From Roseovarius sp. M141 (lineage in GTDB: Bacteria > Pseudomonadota > Alphaproteobacteria > Rhodobacterales > Rhodobacteraceae): 64,000 nucleotides of DNA. Positions 45,774 to 54,287 of the stretch are shown here, one piece after another. The DNA is taken from NCBI RefSeq assembly GCF_024355225.1, contig NZ_VCNH01000008.1:2852001-2916000 (forward strand), read 5' to 3'. The translations under genes and the position numbers were made by a program. The stretch's first letter is position 1. Every line of letters begins with the position of its first letter. The notes under the pieces were generated by a model, which ran no database searches, was not told the DNA's origin, and was given only the letters and a program-made list of their open reading frames with translations.

Positions 45774-46481
45774 ATCTATCGGATCGCCACATATAACCTG
45801 CAAAAATGCGTCGGGCTGGATCTGCGCCGCAAGCCGGAGCGGATCATGGCCATCATCGACGGGCTGGATGCCGACCTCGTCATCCTTCAGGAGGCGGACA
45901 AGAGAATGGCCCCCCGCCACGCCGCCCTGCCCTCCGCCATGGTGCGCGCGGCAGGCTGGCAGGTTGTGCCCTTCGGCGCGGATGATAGCGACGGGGTATC
46001 GCTGGGATGGCACGGCAATGCGATGCTGATGCGCGGGGACGTGCAGCTTGTGGATACCGGGCGGATCGACCTTCCGGGGCTGGAGCCGCGCGGCGCGATC
46101 CGCGCCGATCTGACCACGCCGATCGGACCGCTGCGGGTGATTGGCGTTCACCTGGGGCTGATCCGGCGCCACCGGCAGGCGCAACTGGCCCATATCAGGG
46201 CCGAGTTGAACCGCCTGCCCGATAGCCCCGCCGTACTGGCCGGTGATTTCAACGAATGGGGCGCGCTGGGCAAAGCGATGAGTTTCGGATCACCCCGGCT
46301 GGCCGTGGCGGCGACACCGCTGAGCTATCCAGCGCCGCGCCCTGTCGCGCGGCTGGACCGAATCCTGCACAGTTCCGATCTGCGCGTCGCGGCAACCGGC
46401 GGCGGCGCGTCGCGGGGCGCGTCGCGGATCGCATCCGACCACCTGCCGATCTGGGCCGATTTTACGGCGATTGACCAGTGA
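45774..46481 (+). CDS. Endonuclease/exonuclease/phosphatase-family protein, apparent ATC start
   Basis: 235 aa if read from ATC 45774. EEP fold: YRIATYNLQKCVGLDLRRKP, VILQEADKR (metal-binding Glu), VIGVHLGLIRRHRQAQ, AVLAGDFNEW (Asp/Asn) and RIASDHLPIWADF (catalytic Asp-His). The first conserved residues lie upstream of any ATG/GTG/TTG: an in-frame TAG is at about 45759, and the next ATG (45846) would remove the RIATYNLQ strand. GAGG sits 7 bp upstream of ATC, so either AUC is used or an ATG has been changed by one base. Confidence 0.82.
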   Translation: MYRIATYNLQKCVGLDLRRKPERIMAIIDGLDADLVILQEADKRMAPRHAALPSAMVRAAGWQVVPFGADDSDGVSLGWHGNAMLMRGDVQLVDTGRIDLPGLEPRGAIRADLTTPIGPLRVIGVHLGLIRRHRQAQLAHIRAELNRLPDSPAVLAGDFNEWGALGKAMSFGSPRLAVAATPLSYPAPRPVARLDRILHSSDLRVAATGGGASRGASRIASDHLPIWADFTAIDQ

Positions 46482-46555
46482 AGTATTGCCATCTATGCGG
46501 TAGTTCCCCATTGCTGTAGCCTTGCGCGTGCCCGCCGGGCGCCAAGGAGGTATCC

Positions 46556-47806
46556 GTGACGTTCCTGCAAATCACATCGCTGCTGATCGTACTGGCCGGC
46601 GTCTTCGGCGCAATAAACTACCTCATGCTGCGCCTGCCGTCGTCGATCGGAATCATGGTGGTGGCACTGGCGGCGTCGCTGGCGCTGATGGGGCTGGACC
46701 TGCTGATGCCGACACTCGGCATCGCGGACCAGACCCGGCACATCGTCAAGGGCATCGATTTCTCCGACGCGCTGCTGGAGGGGATGCTGGGCTTGTTGCT
46801 GTTCGCGGGGGCGCTGCATGTCAAGGTTTCAGACCTGCGTGCGCAATGGCTACCCGTGGTGTTGATGGCGACGATCGGTGTCGGCCTCAGCACGCTAGTC
46901 GTGGGCGGCGCCTTCAGCTGGCTGACGGGCATGCCCCTGATGATCGCGCTGATCTTTGGCGCGCTGATTTCCCCGACAGATCCGGTCGCCGTGCTGGGTG
47001 TGCTGCGACAGGCCAACCTGCCCCAATCGCTTGAGACCAAGATCGCGGGCGAGTCGCTGTTCAACGACGGGGTTGGCTATGTCGTCTTCCTCGTGCTGGT
47101 CGGCCTCGCCTTTCCCGGTGGGGCGGCCCATGGCGACAATGGCGTGCTGGACGCAGGCTTGCTGTTCCTGCGCGAGGCGGGCGGCGGCGCCCTGCTGGGC
47201 GTTGTGCTGGGCTGGCTGGTATTCCGCGTCATGCGCCTGATCGACGACTATTCGCTGGAGGTTCTGTTGACGCTGGGCCTTGCCTTCGGCGGGTACGAGT
47301 TGGCCGTCTATCTGCATCTCTCGGCGCCGATCATGGCGGTCTGCGCCGGGCTTCTGATCGGGGACGTGGGCGCCAAACACGGGATGAGCGACGAGACGCG
47401 CCGCTATGTCGACGCCTTCTGGAAGCTGATCGACGAAATCCTGAACGCCGTCCTGTTCCTGATGATCGGGTTCGAGGTGTTCGCGGTCGCCTTCAGCGTC
47501 GATTATCTGCTGGCCGGGGCTGCCTCCATTGCCATCGCGCTGGTTGGCCGGTTCGTCGCCGTGGCCGTGCCCGTGGCAATCCTGCGCCCCTTCCGCGATT
47601 TTGATCCGGGGGTCGTTCGGATCATGACATGGGGCGGGCTGAAGGGCGGGATCTCGGTCGCGCTGGCGCTGAGCCTGCCGGCCAGCGAATGGAGCCCGAT
47701 CATCCTGACCGCGACATACATGATCGTCGTCTTTTCGATCATCGTGCAGGGTCTGACCGTCGCGCCACTGGCGCGCCGGGTCAGCCAGCAGCCGGATTTG
47801 CTTTAG
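46556..47806 (+). CDS. Na+/H+ antiporter, CPA1 (NhaP) type
   Basis: 416 aa with about 12 TM helices. Conserved CPA1 motifs: ALISPTDPVAVLGVLRQ (ion-binding Asp region), IAGESLFNDGVGYVVFLVL and the late RIMTWGGLKGGISVALALSL. GTG start 46556 preceded by AAGGAGG. Cation specificity (Na+, K+ or Li+) cannot be assigned. Convergent with the helicase gene, with a terminator between. Confidence 0.9.
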   Translation: MTFLQITSLLIVLAGVFGAINYLMLRLPSSIGIMVVALAASLALMGLDLLMPTLGIADQTRHIVKGIDFSDALLEGMLGLLLFAGALHVKVSDLRAQWLPVVLMATIGVGLSTLVVGGAFSWLTGMPLMIALIFGALISPTDPVAVLGVLRQANLPQSLETKIAGESLFNDGVGYVVFLVLVGLAFPGGAAHGDNGVLDAGLLFLREAGGGALLGVVLGWLVFRVMRLIDDYSLEVLLTLGLAFGGYELAVYLHLSAPIMAVCAGLLIGDVGAKHGMSDETRRYVDAFWKLIDEILNAVLFLMIGFEVFAVAFSVDYLLAGAASIAIALVGRFVAVAVPVAILRPFRDFDPGVVRIMTWGGLKGGISVALALSLPASEWSPIILTATYMIVVFSIIVQGLTVAPLARRVSQQPDLL

Positions 47807-47826
47807 TCCGCATCGAACACGAGAAA

Positions 47827-47854
47827 GCCCCGCCGCCTGGCGAGGCGACGGGGC
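47827..47854. terminator. Terminator between converging antiporter and helicase genes
   Basis: GCCCCGCCGCC and GGCGACGGGGC form an 11-bp stem with one mismatch around a 6-nt loop. It lies 20 bp past the antiporter stop and 33 bp beyond the helicase stop. Confidence 0.75.
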
Positions 47855-47886
47855 ATATAACTTGGCGATCTGGTTTCTGCGGTGCC

Positions 47887-49182
47887 TCAGGCAGCCTGGC
47901 TGCTGCGACCCCCACCGCCGCTGCGGCGCCGACGCGGACCCTTGCCAGCCGTGGCACCACCGCCACCGCCCTGTCCGCCGCCGGACCGGCCTGCGCCGCC
48001 ACGGCCACGACCGCGACCACCGCCGCCGTTCGATTTGGCCTTGGGGTCAGGCAGGTCTTCCCACGCGCGGCCAGAGGCCACGGGGATCGAAAGGCCCATC
48101 ACCTTTTGAATGTCCTTCAATTCGCCCATCTCGTCAGGCGCGCAAAACGCAATGGCTGCGCCATCCTTGCCTGCCCGCGCGGTACGGCCGATCCGGTGGA
48201 TGTAGTTTTCCGGCACGTTGGGCAGATCGAAGTTGTAGACGTGCTTGACGTCCGGGATATCAAGGCCGCGCGCCGCGACATCCGTCGCCACCAGCACCTT
48301 GACCTCGCCATCGCGGAACGCCTTCAGCGCACGCTCGCGCTGGCCTTGGCTCTTGTTGCCGTGGATCGCGGCCACCTTGAAACCGGCGCTTTCCAGCTTG
48401 CGCGCCAACTTGTCCGAGCCATGTTTGGTGCGGCCAAAGACCAGCGCCAGTTCCGCCTTGTGATCGCCCAGAAGCTCGATCAGCAGGTTCGGCTTTTCCG
48501 CCTTGGCGATGAAATGCACGGCTTGCGTGACCTTGTCTGCGGCCTTGCCCGGAGGGCTGACCTGCACCCGCTTGGGGTTGACCAGATAGCTGCTGGCGAT
48601 CTCTTCCATCTGCTTGGGCATGGTGGCCGAAAACAGCATCGTCTGGCGCTCTTTGGCCAGCAGCGCGGCAATCTTGCGCAGCGCATGGATAAAGCCCATG
48701 TCGAGCATCTGATCGGCCTCGTCCAGCACGAGGAAGCGCGTCGCGTCCAGCCGGATCGCGCGCCGGTCAATCAGGTCCAGCAGGCGGCCCGGTGTGGCAA
48801 CCAGAATATGGGTGCCCTTCTCCAACCGCTTGATCTGCGGGCCGATCGACGATCCGCCGACCACGACGTTGATCTTCATCGGCGTGTCCATGACCAGAGG
48901 CAGCAGCGTTTCGCGGATCTGGTTTGCCAATTCGCGCGTCGGCGCGAGGATCAGGCTCGTCGCGGTCTTCGGCAGGGGGCGCTCGTCCACGTCCATCATC
49001 TGCGCCAGCAAAGGCAGGCCAAACGCCGCCGTCTTGCCCGTGCCGGTCTGTGCCAGCCCCATGACATCATGGCCGTTCAGCGCATGCGGGATCGCGTGGC
49101 TCTGGATCGGTGTCGGCTCGGTGATGCCCATATGGCCCAGCTTGCGCACCAGGACCGAAGGCAGGCCCATTTCTTCAAACAT
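47887..49182 (-). CDS. DEAD-box RNA helicase
   Basis: 431 aa. Q motif [10 protein letters not shown], Walker [37 protein letters not shown] box [18 protein letters not shown] motif [28 protein letters not shown] and [13 protein letters not shown], all in canonical order. The C-terminal ~55 residues are a Gly/Arg-rich basic tail typical of RhlE-like helicases and may bind RNA. ATG 49180-49182 is taken; a TTG two codons earlier has better spacing to GAGAGG and may be the real start. Confidence 0.94.
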   Translation of the reverse strand: MFEEMGLPSVLVRKLGHMGITEPTPIQSHAIPHALNGHDVMGLAQTGTGKTAAFGLPLLAQMMDVDERPLPKTATSLILAPTRELANQIRETLLPLVMDTPMKINVVVGGSSIGPQIKRLEKGTHILVATPGRLLDLIDRRAIRLDATRFLVLDEADQMLDMGFIHALRKIAALLAKERQTMLFSATMPKQMEEIASSYLVNPKRVQVSPPGKAADKVTQAVHFIAKAEKPNLLIELLGDHKAELALVFGRTKHGSDKLARKLESAGFKVAAIHGNKSQGQRERALKAFRDGEVKVLVATDVAARGLDIPDVKHVYNFDLPNVPENYIHRIGRTARAGKDGAAIAFCAPDEMGELKDIQKVMGLSIPVASGRAWEDLPDPKAKSNGGGGRGRGRGGAGRSGGGQGGGGGATAGKGPRRRRSGGGGRSSQAA

Positions 49183-49523
49183 ATTCAAACTATCATCCTC
49201 TCGGACATGAGGTGATCCCATGCCGCATGCGGGCCGCTCCGGGCCCGTTTCGTGGTTCCGCCAAAGCCCTGACGCACAGGCTGAATTGCCCGTCACGCCG
49301 ATCCGGCGGCTGGCCCCACGCGTGATTTTGGGATCATTAGACGACACTTCAGTATTCAATGGGTTACGCTTTGGCGGCCCGGCTGCTCACGCGGCAGGAA
49401 GTGTAGGTTGAGGCGGATATGGCGACTCTGCAACGACAAGTCAACCTTTGCCGTTCAGATACCCCTGTGCTTTGCGATACCCTGCGCTAAGGTGGGCACG
49501 ACTCGACCCACCCGGAGGCCGCC
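49183..49523. other. Divergent intergenic region, helicase / gamma-lyase family gene
   Basis: 341 bp. A 7-bp inverted pair AGGTTGA (49405-49411) and TCAACCT (49441-49447) lies about 80 bp before the downstream gene. I looked for SAM-type riboswitches here and saw none I could support. A CCCGGAGG lies immediately before ATG 49524. Confidence 0.45.
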
Positions 49524-50816
49524 ATGAGCAAACGTAATTTTCGCCGCACGCATCTGGGCGATCACAAGCTCGACCCGTCGACGCAGATGACCGCTTATGG
49601 CTATGATCCGGCGCTCAGCGAAGGATCAGTCAAGCCGCCGGTGTTCCTGACGTCGACTTTCGCGTTTGAGACAGCGGAACAGGGCGCCGAGTTCTTTGAC
49701 GTGGTCGCAGGACGTGCCCCCGCGCCCGAGGGGATGGGCGCCGGCGGTCTGGTCTACAGCCGCTTCAACAACCCCAATGTCGAGATCGTCGAGGACCGGC
49801 TGGCCCTTTATGATGGCGCCGAGGCGGCGCTGCTGACAGCCTCCGGCATGGCGGCAATCAGTGCCGTCGCGCTCAGCTATCTGCGACCGGGCGATGCCTA
49901 TGTTCACTACACACCGCTTTATGGTGGCACCGAAACGCTCTTTGCCAAGGTGCTGGCGGAATGGAATCTGCACCCTACCCCCTTCACCGACGGGCTGGCG
50001 TCCGATGATCTGACGCAGGCCCTGAGCGATGCAGCGGCCAAGGGCCCGGTCAAGATGGTGTATATCGAAACCCCCGCAAACCCAACCAATGCCGTGATTG
50101 ATCTTGCCATGGTGCGCCGCACGGTTGACGGATGGGCGGCGGCGCAAGGTGCCGATACCCCCGTAATCGTCTGCGACAACACCATGCTGGGCCCGGTTTT
50201 CCAGAAACCGCTGGAGCATGGCATCGACATTTGCGTCTATTCGCTGACCAAATATGTCGGCGGTCATTCCGATCTGGTGGCGGGCGGCATTACCGGGTCC
50301 AAGGCGGCGTTGAAGCCGATCCGCTCCACACGTTCGGCCTACGGCTTCCAACTTGATCCGCATTCGGCCTGGATGATCTCGCGCTCGATGGAGACGTTGA
50401 CGCTGCGCATGGAGCGGGCCGCAAATTCGGGGCGCGAGGTGGCAAAATGGCTGGCCGAGAACGACATCATTCCCTGCACTGTCCTGCATCCGGAACACAG
50501 CACTGGCGCCGCCCGCGCCGTCCATGACGCGCAATGCACCGGGCCGGGATCGACCTTCAGCTTTGTGGTGGCGGATGACCGCGCGCTGGCCTTCCGCATC
50601 CTCAACGCGCTGCACATCTTCAAACTTGCCGTATCCCTCGGCGGGACCGAATCGCTTGTCTGCCATCCTGCGTCGACCACCCATTCGGGCGTGCCGCCGG
50701 AGGCCCGGACGCTGGCAGGCGTCAGCGAAGGGTTGATTCGCATGTCTGTCGGGCTGGAACACCCTGCCGATCTGATTGCCGCGCTCGACCGCGCCTTTCG
50801 CGCGGCGGCTGAATAG
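49524..50816 (+). CDS. Cys/Met metabolism PLP enzyme (cystathionine gamma-synthase / methionine gamma-lyase family)
   Basis: 430 aa, fold-type I. Visible: SVKPPVFLTSTFAFETAEQG, LVYSRFNNPNVEIVEDRL, ASGMAAISAVALSYLRPGD, YIETPANPTNAVIDLAMV, DNTMLGPVFQKPLEHG and the PLP lysine in YSLTKYVGGHSDLVAGG; C-terminal SLGGTESLVCHPASTTHS. The family includes synthases, beta- and gamma-lyases that sequence alone separates poorly. Single gene between the helicase and the Fur-family regulator. Confidence 0.88.
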   Translation: MSKRNFRRTHLGDHKLDPSTQMTAYGYDPALSEGSVKPPVFLTSTFAFETAEQGAEFFDVVAGRAPAPEGMGAGGLVYSRFNNPNVEIVEDRLALYDGAEAALLTASGMAAISAVALSYLRPGDAYVHYTPLYGGTETLFAKVLAEWNLHPTPFTDGLASDDLTQALSDAAAKGPVKMVYIETPANPTNAVIDLAMVRRTVDGWAAAQGADTPVIVCDNTMLGPVFQKPLEHGIDICVYSLTKYVGGHSDLVAGGITGSKAALKPIRSTRSAYGFQLDPHSAWMISRSMETLTLRMERAANSGREVAKWLAENDIIPCTVLHPEHSTGAARAVHDAQCTGPGSTFSFVVADDRALAFRILNALHIFKLAVSLGGTESLVCHPASTTHSGVPPEARTLAGVSEGLIRMSVGLEHPADLIAALDRAFRAAAE

Positions 50817-50876
50817 AGTGCGCATCGGCGGTGGAACTCCCCCGCCCGTCGCGCTAAGCAGGCCTTGATACCCACG

Positions 50877-51302
50877 ATGGACAGACCGATGCCCAAAACC
50901 ATCACCGATCGCTGCGAGGCGCGCGGCCTGCGCATGACAGGCCAGAGGCGCATCATTGCCTCGGTTCTGGAAGAGGCCGACGACCACCCGGATGTTGACG
51001 AGCTTTATGCCCGCGCGTCGGCGCGCGATCCCAAGATCTCGATCGCGACGGTTTATCGCACGGTCAAGCTGTTCGAAGAAACGGGCATTCTGGACAAGCT
51101 GGAGTTTGGCGATGGCCGCGCCCGTTACGAGGACGCACAGCGCGATCACCATGACCACCTGATCGACCTCGACACCGGCGATGTGATCGAGTTTTTCGAT
51201 CCCGAGATCGAACGCCTGCAGGAAAAGATCGCGGCACGTTTGGGGTATCGCCTGAAAGGTCACAAGATGGAGCTTTACGGCAGGCCCCTGAAAAAAAAGT
51301 AA
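50877..51302 (+). CDS. Fur-family metal-responsive regulator
   Basis: 141 aa from ATG 50877 (ATG 50889 also possible; ribosome-binding sites are weak). Winged helix with LRMTGQRRIIASVLEEADDH and DPKISIATVYRTVKLFEETG, then the metal-sensing domain RDHHDHLIDLDTGDVIEF, with His and Asp/Glu ligands, and DPEIERLQEKIAARLGYRL. Could be Fur, Mur (manganese) or another member; in Rhodobacteraceae this type often responds to Mn2+. Two CxxC structural zinc motifs are absent. Confidence 0.87.
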   Translation: MDRPMPKTITDRCEARGLRMTGQRRIIASVLEEADDHPDVDELYARASARDPKISIATVYRTVKLFEETGILDKLEFGDGRARYEDAQRDHHDHLIDLDTGDVIEFFDPEIERLQEKIAARLGYRLKGHKMELYGRPLKKK

Positions 51303-51305
51303 ACG

Positions 51306-52442
51306 TCAGAGCGTTTCGCCCCCCGTCACGTCGTGGCCGTAGATCCAGTCAAACTGGTGCATCATGCGCCCCGGCGCGATCGCCCCACCAAGCCGCAACG
51401 CTACATGAGCCGCAAGGCGTAAGGGCTTGGAACTGATGTGATATTTCCATGCGTTGCCGCTGGCAGCCGCGACCACGCGAGTGGCCCTGTCAATGCGCTG
51501 CACCTGATACTGCGCAAGGGCCGTACCCATATCCGGCGCCTCCGCCACGGCGGCCGCCAAAACCCACGCATCCTCCAGCGCGAGCGATGCGCCCTGTGCC
51601 ATGAAGGGCAGCGTCGGGTGCGCCGCATCGCCCAGCAGCGCATAGCGCTCACCCGTCCAGACCGGCGCGACCGGATGGCGAAACAGGCCCCATTTTCCGA
51701 CCTTGTTCACCCGTTTCAGCATTTCCTGCGGCGCCGCACCAAAATCAGAAAACCGGGCGCGCAGATCATCGGGGTCGCCTGCCGCGCTCCAGCTTTCTTC
51801 GGCCCAGGCGCTGCGTTCCTCGACCGCGACAAGGTTCAGCCAGCCGCCTCCGCGCACGGGATAGGTGACCAGATGCCGGTGCGGAGCCATGTGAACACGC
51901 GCCTCGTCCTTGCGGCTGCCATCATGCGGTACGACCGCCCGCCATGCGACCTGCCGGGTAAAAAACGGCGCAAGCGTTCCATTCAGCCGGGACCGCAGCA
52001 CCGAATGCAGCCCGTCCGCGCCGATCACCAGATCCGCATCCAATGCGGCGGGGTCCTCCACCCGTGCGCCCAGACGGATGCGCACCCCCGCATCGACAGC
52101 GCCGGCATGCAGCAGATCGATCAGGTCGGCCCGGTGCAGGAACCAATAATCGCGGCTCGCCAATCGGGTCAGGTCCAGCCGCAGCACGGGCCCGCTACGG
52201 TAGTCATACAACGCGACTCTCCCGGCCCTGTCCCCCGCAGCTTCGACCGCGCCGGACAGGCCCAGACCACGCAACACCGCAAAGCCGTTGGGGCTGATTT
52301 GCAGACCCGCACCGACCTCGGCAATCTCGTCCGCCTGCTCGTGAATTGTCACCCGCGCGCCACGCAGCGCGCAGGCCCGCGCAACGGCAAGACCGCCGAT
52401 CCCGGCGCCGATGACGGCCATATCAAGCGAGTTTAGATCCAT
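51306..52442 (-). CDS. FAD-dependent aromatic-ring monooxygenase family protein
   Basis: 378 aa. Rossmann FAD motif MAVIGAGIGGLAVARACALR at the N-terminus, the DG motif LVIGADGLHSVLRSRLNG and the GD motif YALLGDAAHPTLPFMAQGAS place it in the salicylate-hydroxylase-like flavoprotein group. Length is typical. Substrate unknown. Converges with the Fur-family gene with only 3 bp between stops, and sits downstream of dksA on the same strand. Confidence 0.88.
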   Translation of the reverse strand: MDLNSLDMAVIGAGIGGLAVARACALRGARVTIHEQADEIAEVGAGLQISPNGFAVLRGLGLSGAVEAAGDRAGRVALYDYRSGPVLRLDLTRLASRDYWFLHRADLIDLLHAGAVDAGVRIRLGARVEDPAALDADLVIGADGLHSVLRSRLNGTLAPFFTRQVAWRAVVPHDGSRKDEARVHMAPHRHLVTYPVRGGGWLNLVAVEERSAWAEESWSAAGDPDDLRARFSDFGAAPQEMLKRVNKVGKWGLFRHPVAPVWTGERYALLGDAAHPTLPFMAQGASLALEDAWVLAAAVAEAPDMGTALAQYQVQRIDRATRVVAAASGNAWKYHISSKPLRLAAHVALRLGGAIAPGRMMHQFDWIYGHDVTGGETL

Positions 52443-52463
52443 AACTCCTTGATCCTACGAAAA

Positions 52464-52487
52464 ACGCCGGAGCGAAAGCCCCGGCGT
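52464..52487 (-). terminator. Terminator of dksA
   Basis: 7-bp perfect stem ACGCCGG/CCGGCGT with a T-run on the minus-strand 3' side (GGCGTTTTTCG), 28 bp past the dksA stop and immediately before the flavoprotein gene. Confidence 0.78.
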
Positions 52488-52514
52488 CCTGGAATTTGAC
52501 GAATTCATGCGCGC

Positions 52515-52988
52515 TCAATCGTCGCGATGCACCTTCTCGCGACGCTCGTGACGCTCCTGCGCCTCCAGCGTCATGGTGGCGATGGGGCGCGCGTCCAGCC
52601 GTTTCAGGCTGATCTGGTCGCCGGTCATCTGGCAATAGCCAAATTCACCCTCGTCGATACGGCGAATCGCCTGATCGATCTTTGCCACCAGCTTGCGCTG
52701 GCGGTCGCGCGTCCGCAATTCCAGCGCCCGGTCGGTTTCCTCGCTGGCGCGGTCGGCGACGTCGGGAATGGCGCGGGTGCCATCCTGAAGCGCCTCGATC
52801 GTGTCGCGGCTACCGGCCAGCAGATCCTCGCGCCAGTCATAAAGCTTGCGACGGAAATACTCTTTCTGGCGCTCATTCATGAAAGGTTCGTCCTCGACGG
52901 GCTGGTAATCGTCGGGCAGGAAAACTTCGGATTTCAAGCGTTGATCCTTTTTTTCATCAAGGTCCAAGGCGTCAGGATGCTGTGTCAT
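52515..52988 (-). CDS. dksA: RNA polymerase-binding factor DksA, reduced-cysteine type
   Basis: 157 aa. The N-terminal region with YFRRKLYDWREDLLAGSRDT leads to the coiled-coil tip DVADRASEETDRALELRTRD, holding the Asp/Ala pair that reaches the polymerase secondary channel. The C-terminal globular domain reads GYCQMTGDQISLKRLDARPI, with only one of the four zinc-finger cysteines; such reduced-Cys DksA proteins are known in Rhodobacteraceae. Acts with ppGpp on rRNA and stress promoters. ATG 52986-52988 follows GGGGAGCC. Confidence 0.92.
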   Translation of the reverse strand: MTQHPDALDLDEKKDQRLKSEVFLPDDYQPVEDEPFMNERQKEYFRRKLYDWREDLLAGSRDTIEALQDGTRAIPDVADRASEETDRALELRTRDRQRKLVAKIDQAIRRIDEGEFGYCQMTGDQISLKRLDARPIATMTLEAQERHERREKVHRDD

Positions 52989-53130
52989 CTGGCTCCCCTT
53001 TCGGGCTGCATCTACTGCAATAGGACCGCATTGTCACGAACCAATTGCAATGCATTGATGTGATTGGCGACGCGCACTATCATGGATTAACTCCAAAGTG
53101 AACTTTGGCGCAAAAAGGACTGAAACTTCT

Positions 53131-53970
53131 ATGAAATTCGAAGGTACCGACAGCTATGTCGCCCCCCGCGACCTGACCGTCGCCGTTAACGCTGCCGTCA
53201 CGCTGGAGCGCCCCCTGCTGGTCAAGGGCGAGCCGGGCACTGGCAAGACTGAACTGGCCCGGCAGGTGGCCGCCGCGCTGGGTCTGCCTATGATTGAGTG
53301 GAACGTGAAATCCACAACGCGCGCGCAGCAGGGTCTGTATGAATATGATGCGGTGTCGCGCCTACGCGACAGCCAGCTAGGCGATGCGCGCGTGCATGAC
53401 ATCTCAAACTATATCCGCCCCGGCAAACTGTGGCAGGCGTTTCAGTCCGACGGACGCGTAGTGTTGCTGATCGACGAGATCGACAAGGCCGATATCGAGT
53501 TTCCGAACGATCTGCTGCAAGAACTCGACCGGATGGAATTCCACGTCTACGAGACGGGGGAAACGATCCGCGCGGCGCATCGCCCTATCGTCATCATTAC
53601 GTCCAACAACGAAAAGGAACTGCCCGACGCCTTCCTGCGGCGCTGTTTCTTCCACTACATCCAGTTTCCCGACATGGACACGATGCGCCGCATCGTCGAC
53701 GTGCATCACCCCGACATCAAGGACGCGCTGCTAACCACCGCGCTGACGCAATTTTACGAGCTTCGCGACCTGCAAGGGTTGAAAAAGAAACCATCCACCT
53801 CCGAAGTGCTGGACTGGCTGAAACTCCTGCTGGCCGAGGATCTGACCGCTGATGATCTGCGCAAGGATGGCGCGAATGCACTACCAAGGCTGCACGGTGC
53901 ATTGCTCAAGAACGAGCAGGACGTGCATATGTTCGAGCGGCTGGCCTTCATGGCGCGTCGCGGGCGGTGA
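53131..53970 (+). CDS. MoxR-family AAA ATPase
   Basis: 279 aa. Walker A KGEPGTGKTELARQVA, Walker B VVLLIDEIDKADIEFP, sensor 1 IVIITSNNEKELPDAFLRRC with the arginine finger. Length fits the short CoxD/MoxR subgroup paired with VWA proteins; the VWA partner is encoded at 54288. The pair probably acts as a chaperone for metal or cofactor insertion or complex assembly, but the client is unknown. ATG 53131 selected at the conserved MKFEGTDSYV start. Confidence 0.92.
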   Translation: MKFEGTDSYVAPRDLTVAVNAAVTLERPLLVKGEPGTGKTELARQVAAALGLPMIEWNVKSTTRAQQGLYEYDAVSRLRDSQLGDARVHDISNYIRPGKLWQAFQSDGRVVLLIDEIDKADIEFPNDLLQELDRMEFHVYETGETIRAAHRPIVIITSNNEKELPDAFLRRCFFHYIQFPDMDTMRRIVDVHHPDIKDALLTTALTQFYELRDLQGLKKKPSTSEVLDWLKLLLAEDLTADDLRKDGANALPRLHGALLKNEQDVHMFERLAFMARRGR

Positions 53971-54112
53971 GTGCGGTCGCGCCGCCGCAGGTGCGTCTGG
54001 ACAGCCTCGGCTGGGCACGATACGGATACGGCGCGGATTTGGCCGTTCACGCAAAACTGCGCGTGATTTCAGGCCCTAACCCGCTCAATGGCAGAAACGG
54101 GTAGCACATCAC

Positions 54113-54280
54113 ATGACGATCCTCATCGCAGCATTGATTGGCGCCTGTCTGGGTGGCTTTCTCGCGTATCGCCGCAAGGGACGCCCCGCCGATATTGCGC
54201 AATACGCCGCCGTCTTTGCCTTGATCATTACGCTGATCTGGGTGTTCGCGCTGATCCTCATCACCCGCGCGGCCAGCTGA
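54113..54280 (+). CDS. Small two-helix membrane protein
   Basis: 55 aa: TM1 about 2-18 (ILIAALIGACLGGFLAY), a basic loop RRKGRPAD, and TM2 about 30-50 (YAAVFALIITLIWVFALIL). No family recognised. It ends 7 bp before the VWA gene, so it probably belongs to the MoxR-VWA unit. ATG 54113 lacks a strong ribosome-binding site. Confidence 0.62.
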   Translation: MTILIAALIGACLGGFLAYRRKGRPADIAQYAAVFALIITLIWVFALILITRAAS

Positions 54281-54287
54281 CGCGGCG

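Noticed and set aside
47629..49215. 528-codon plus-strand frame over the antiporter end and helicase
   Set aside because: Antisense shadow of the DEAD-box gene; no ribosome-binding site or motif.
49183..49523. Possible SAM riboswitch before the PLP enzyme
   Set aside because: Only a single 7-bp stem; no SAM-I, SAM-II or SAM/SAH core was visible.
53967..54104. 45-codon GTG frame overlapping the MoxR stop
   Set aside because: Start overlap is tempting but the product has no hydrophobic or conserved pattern.
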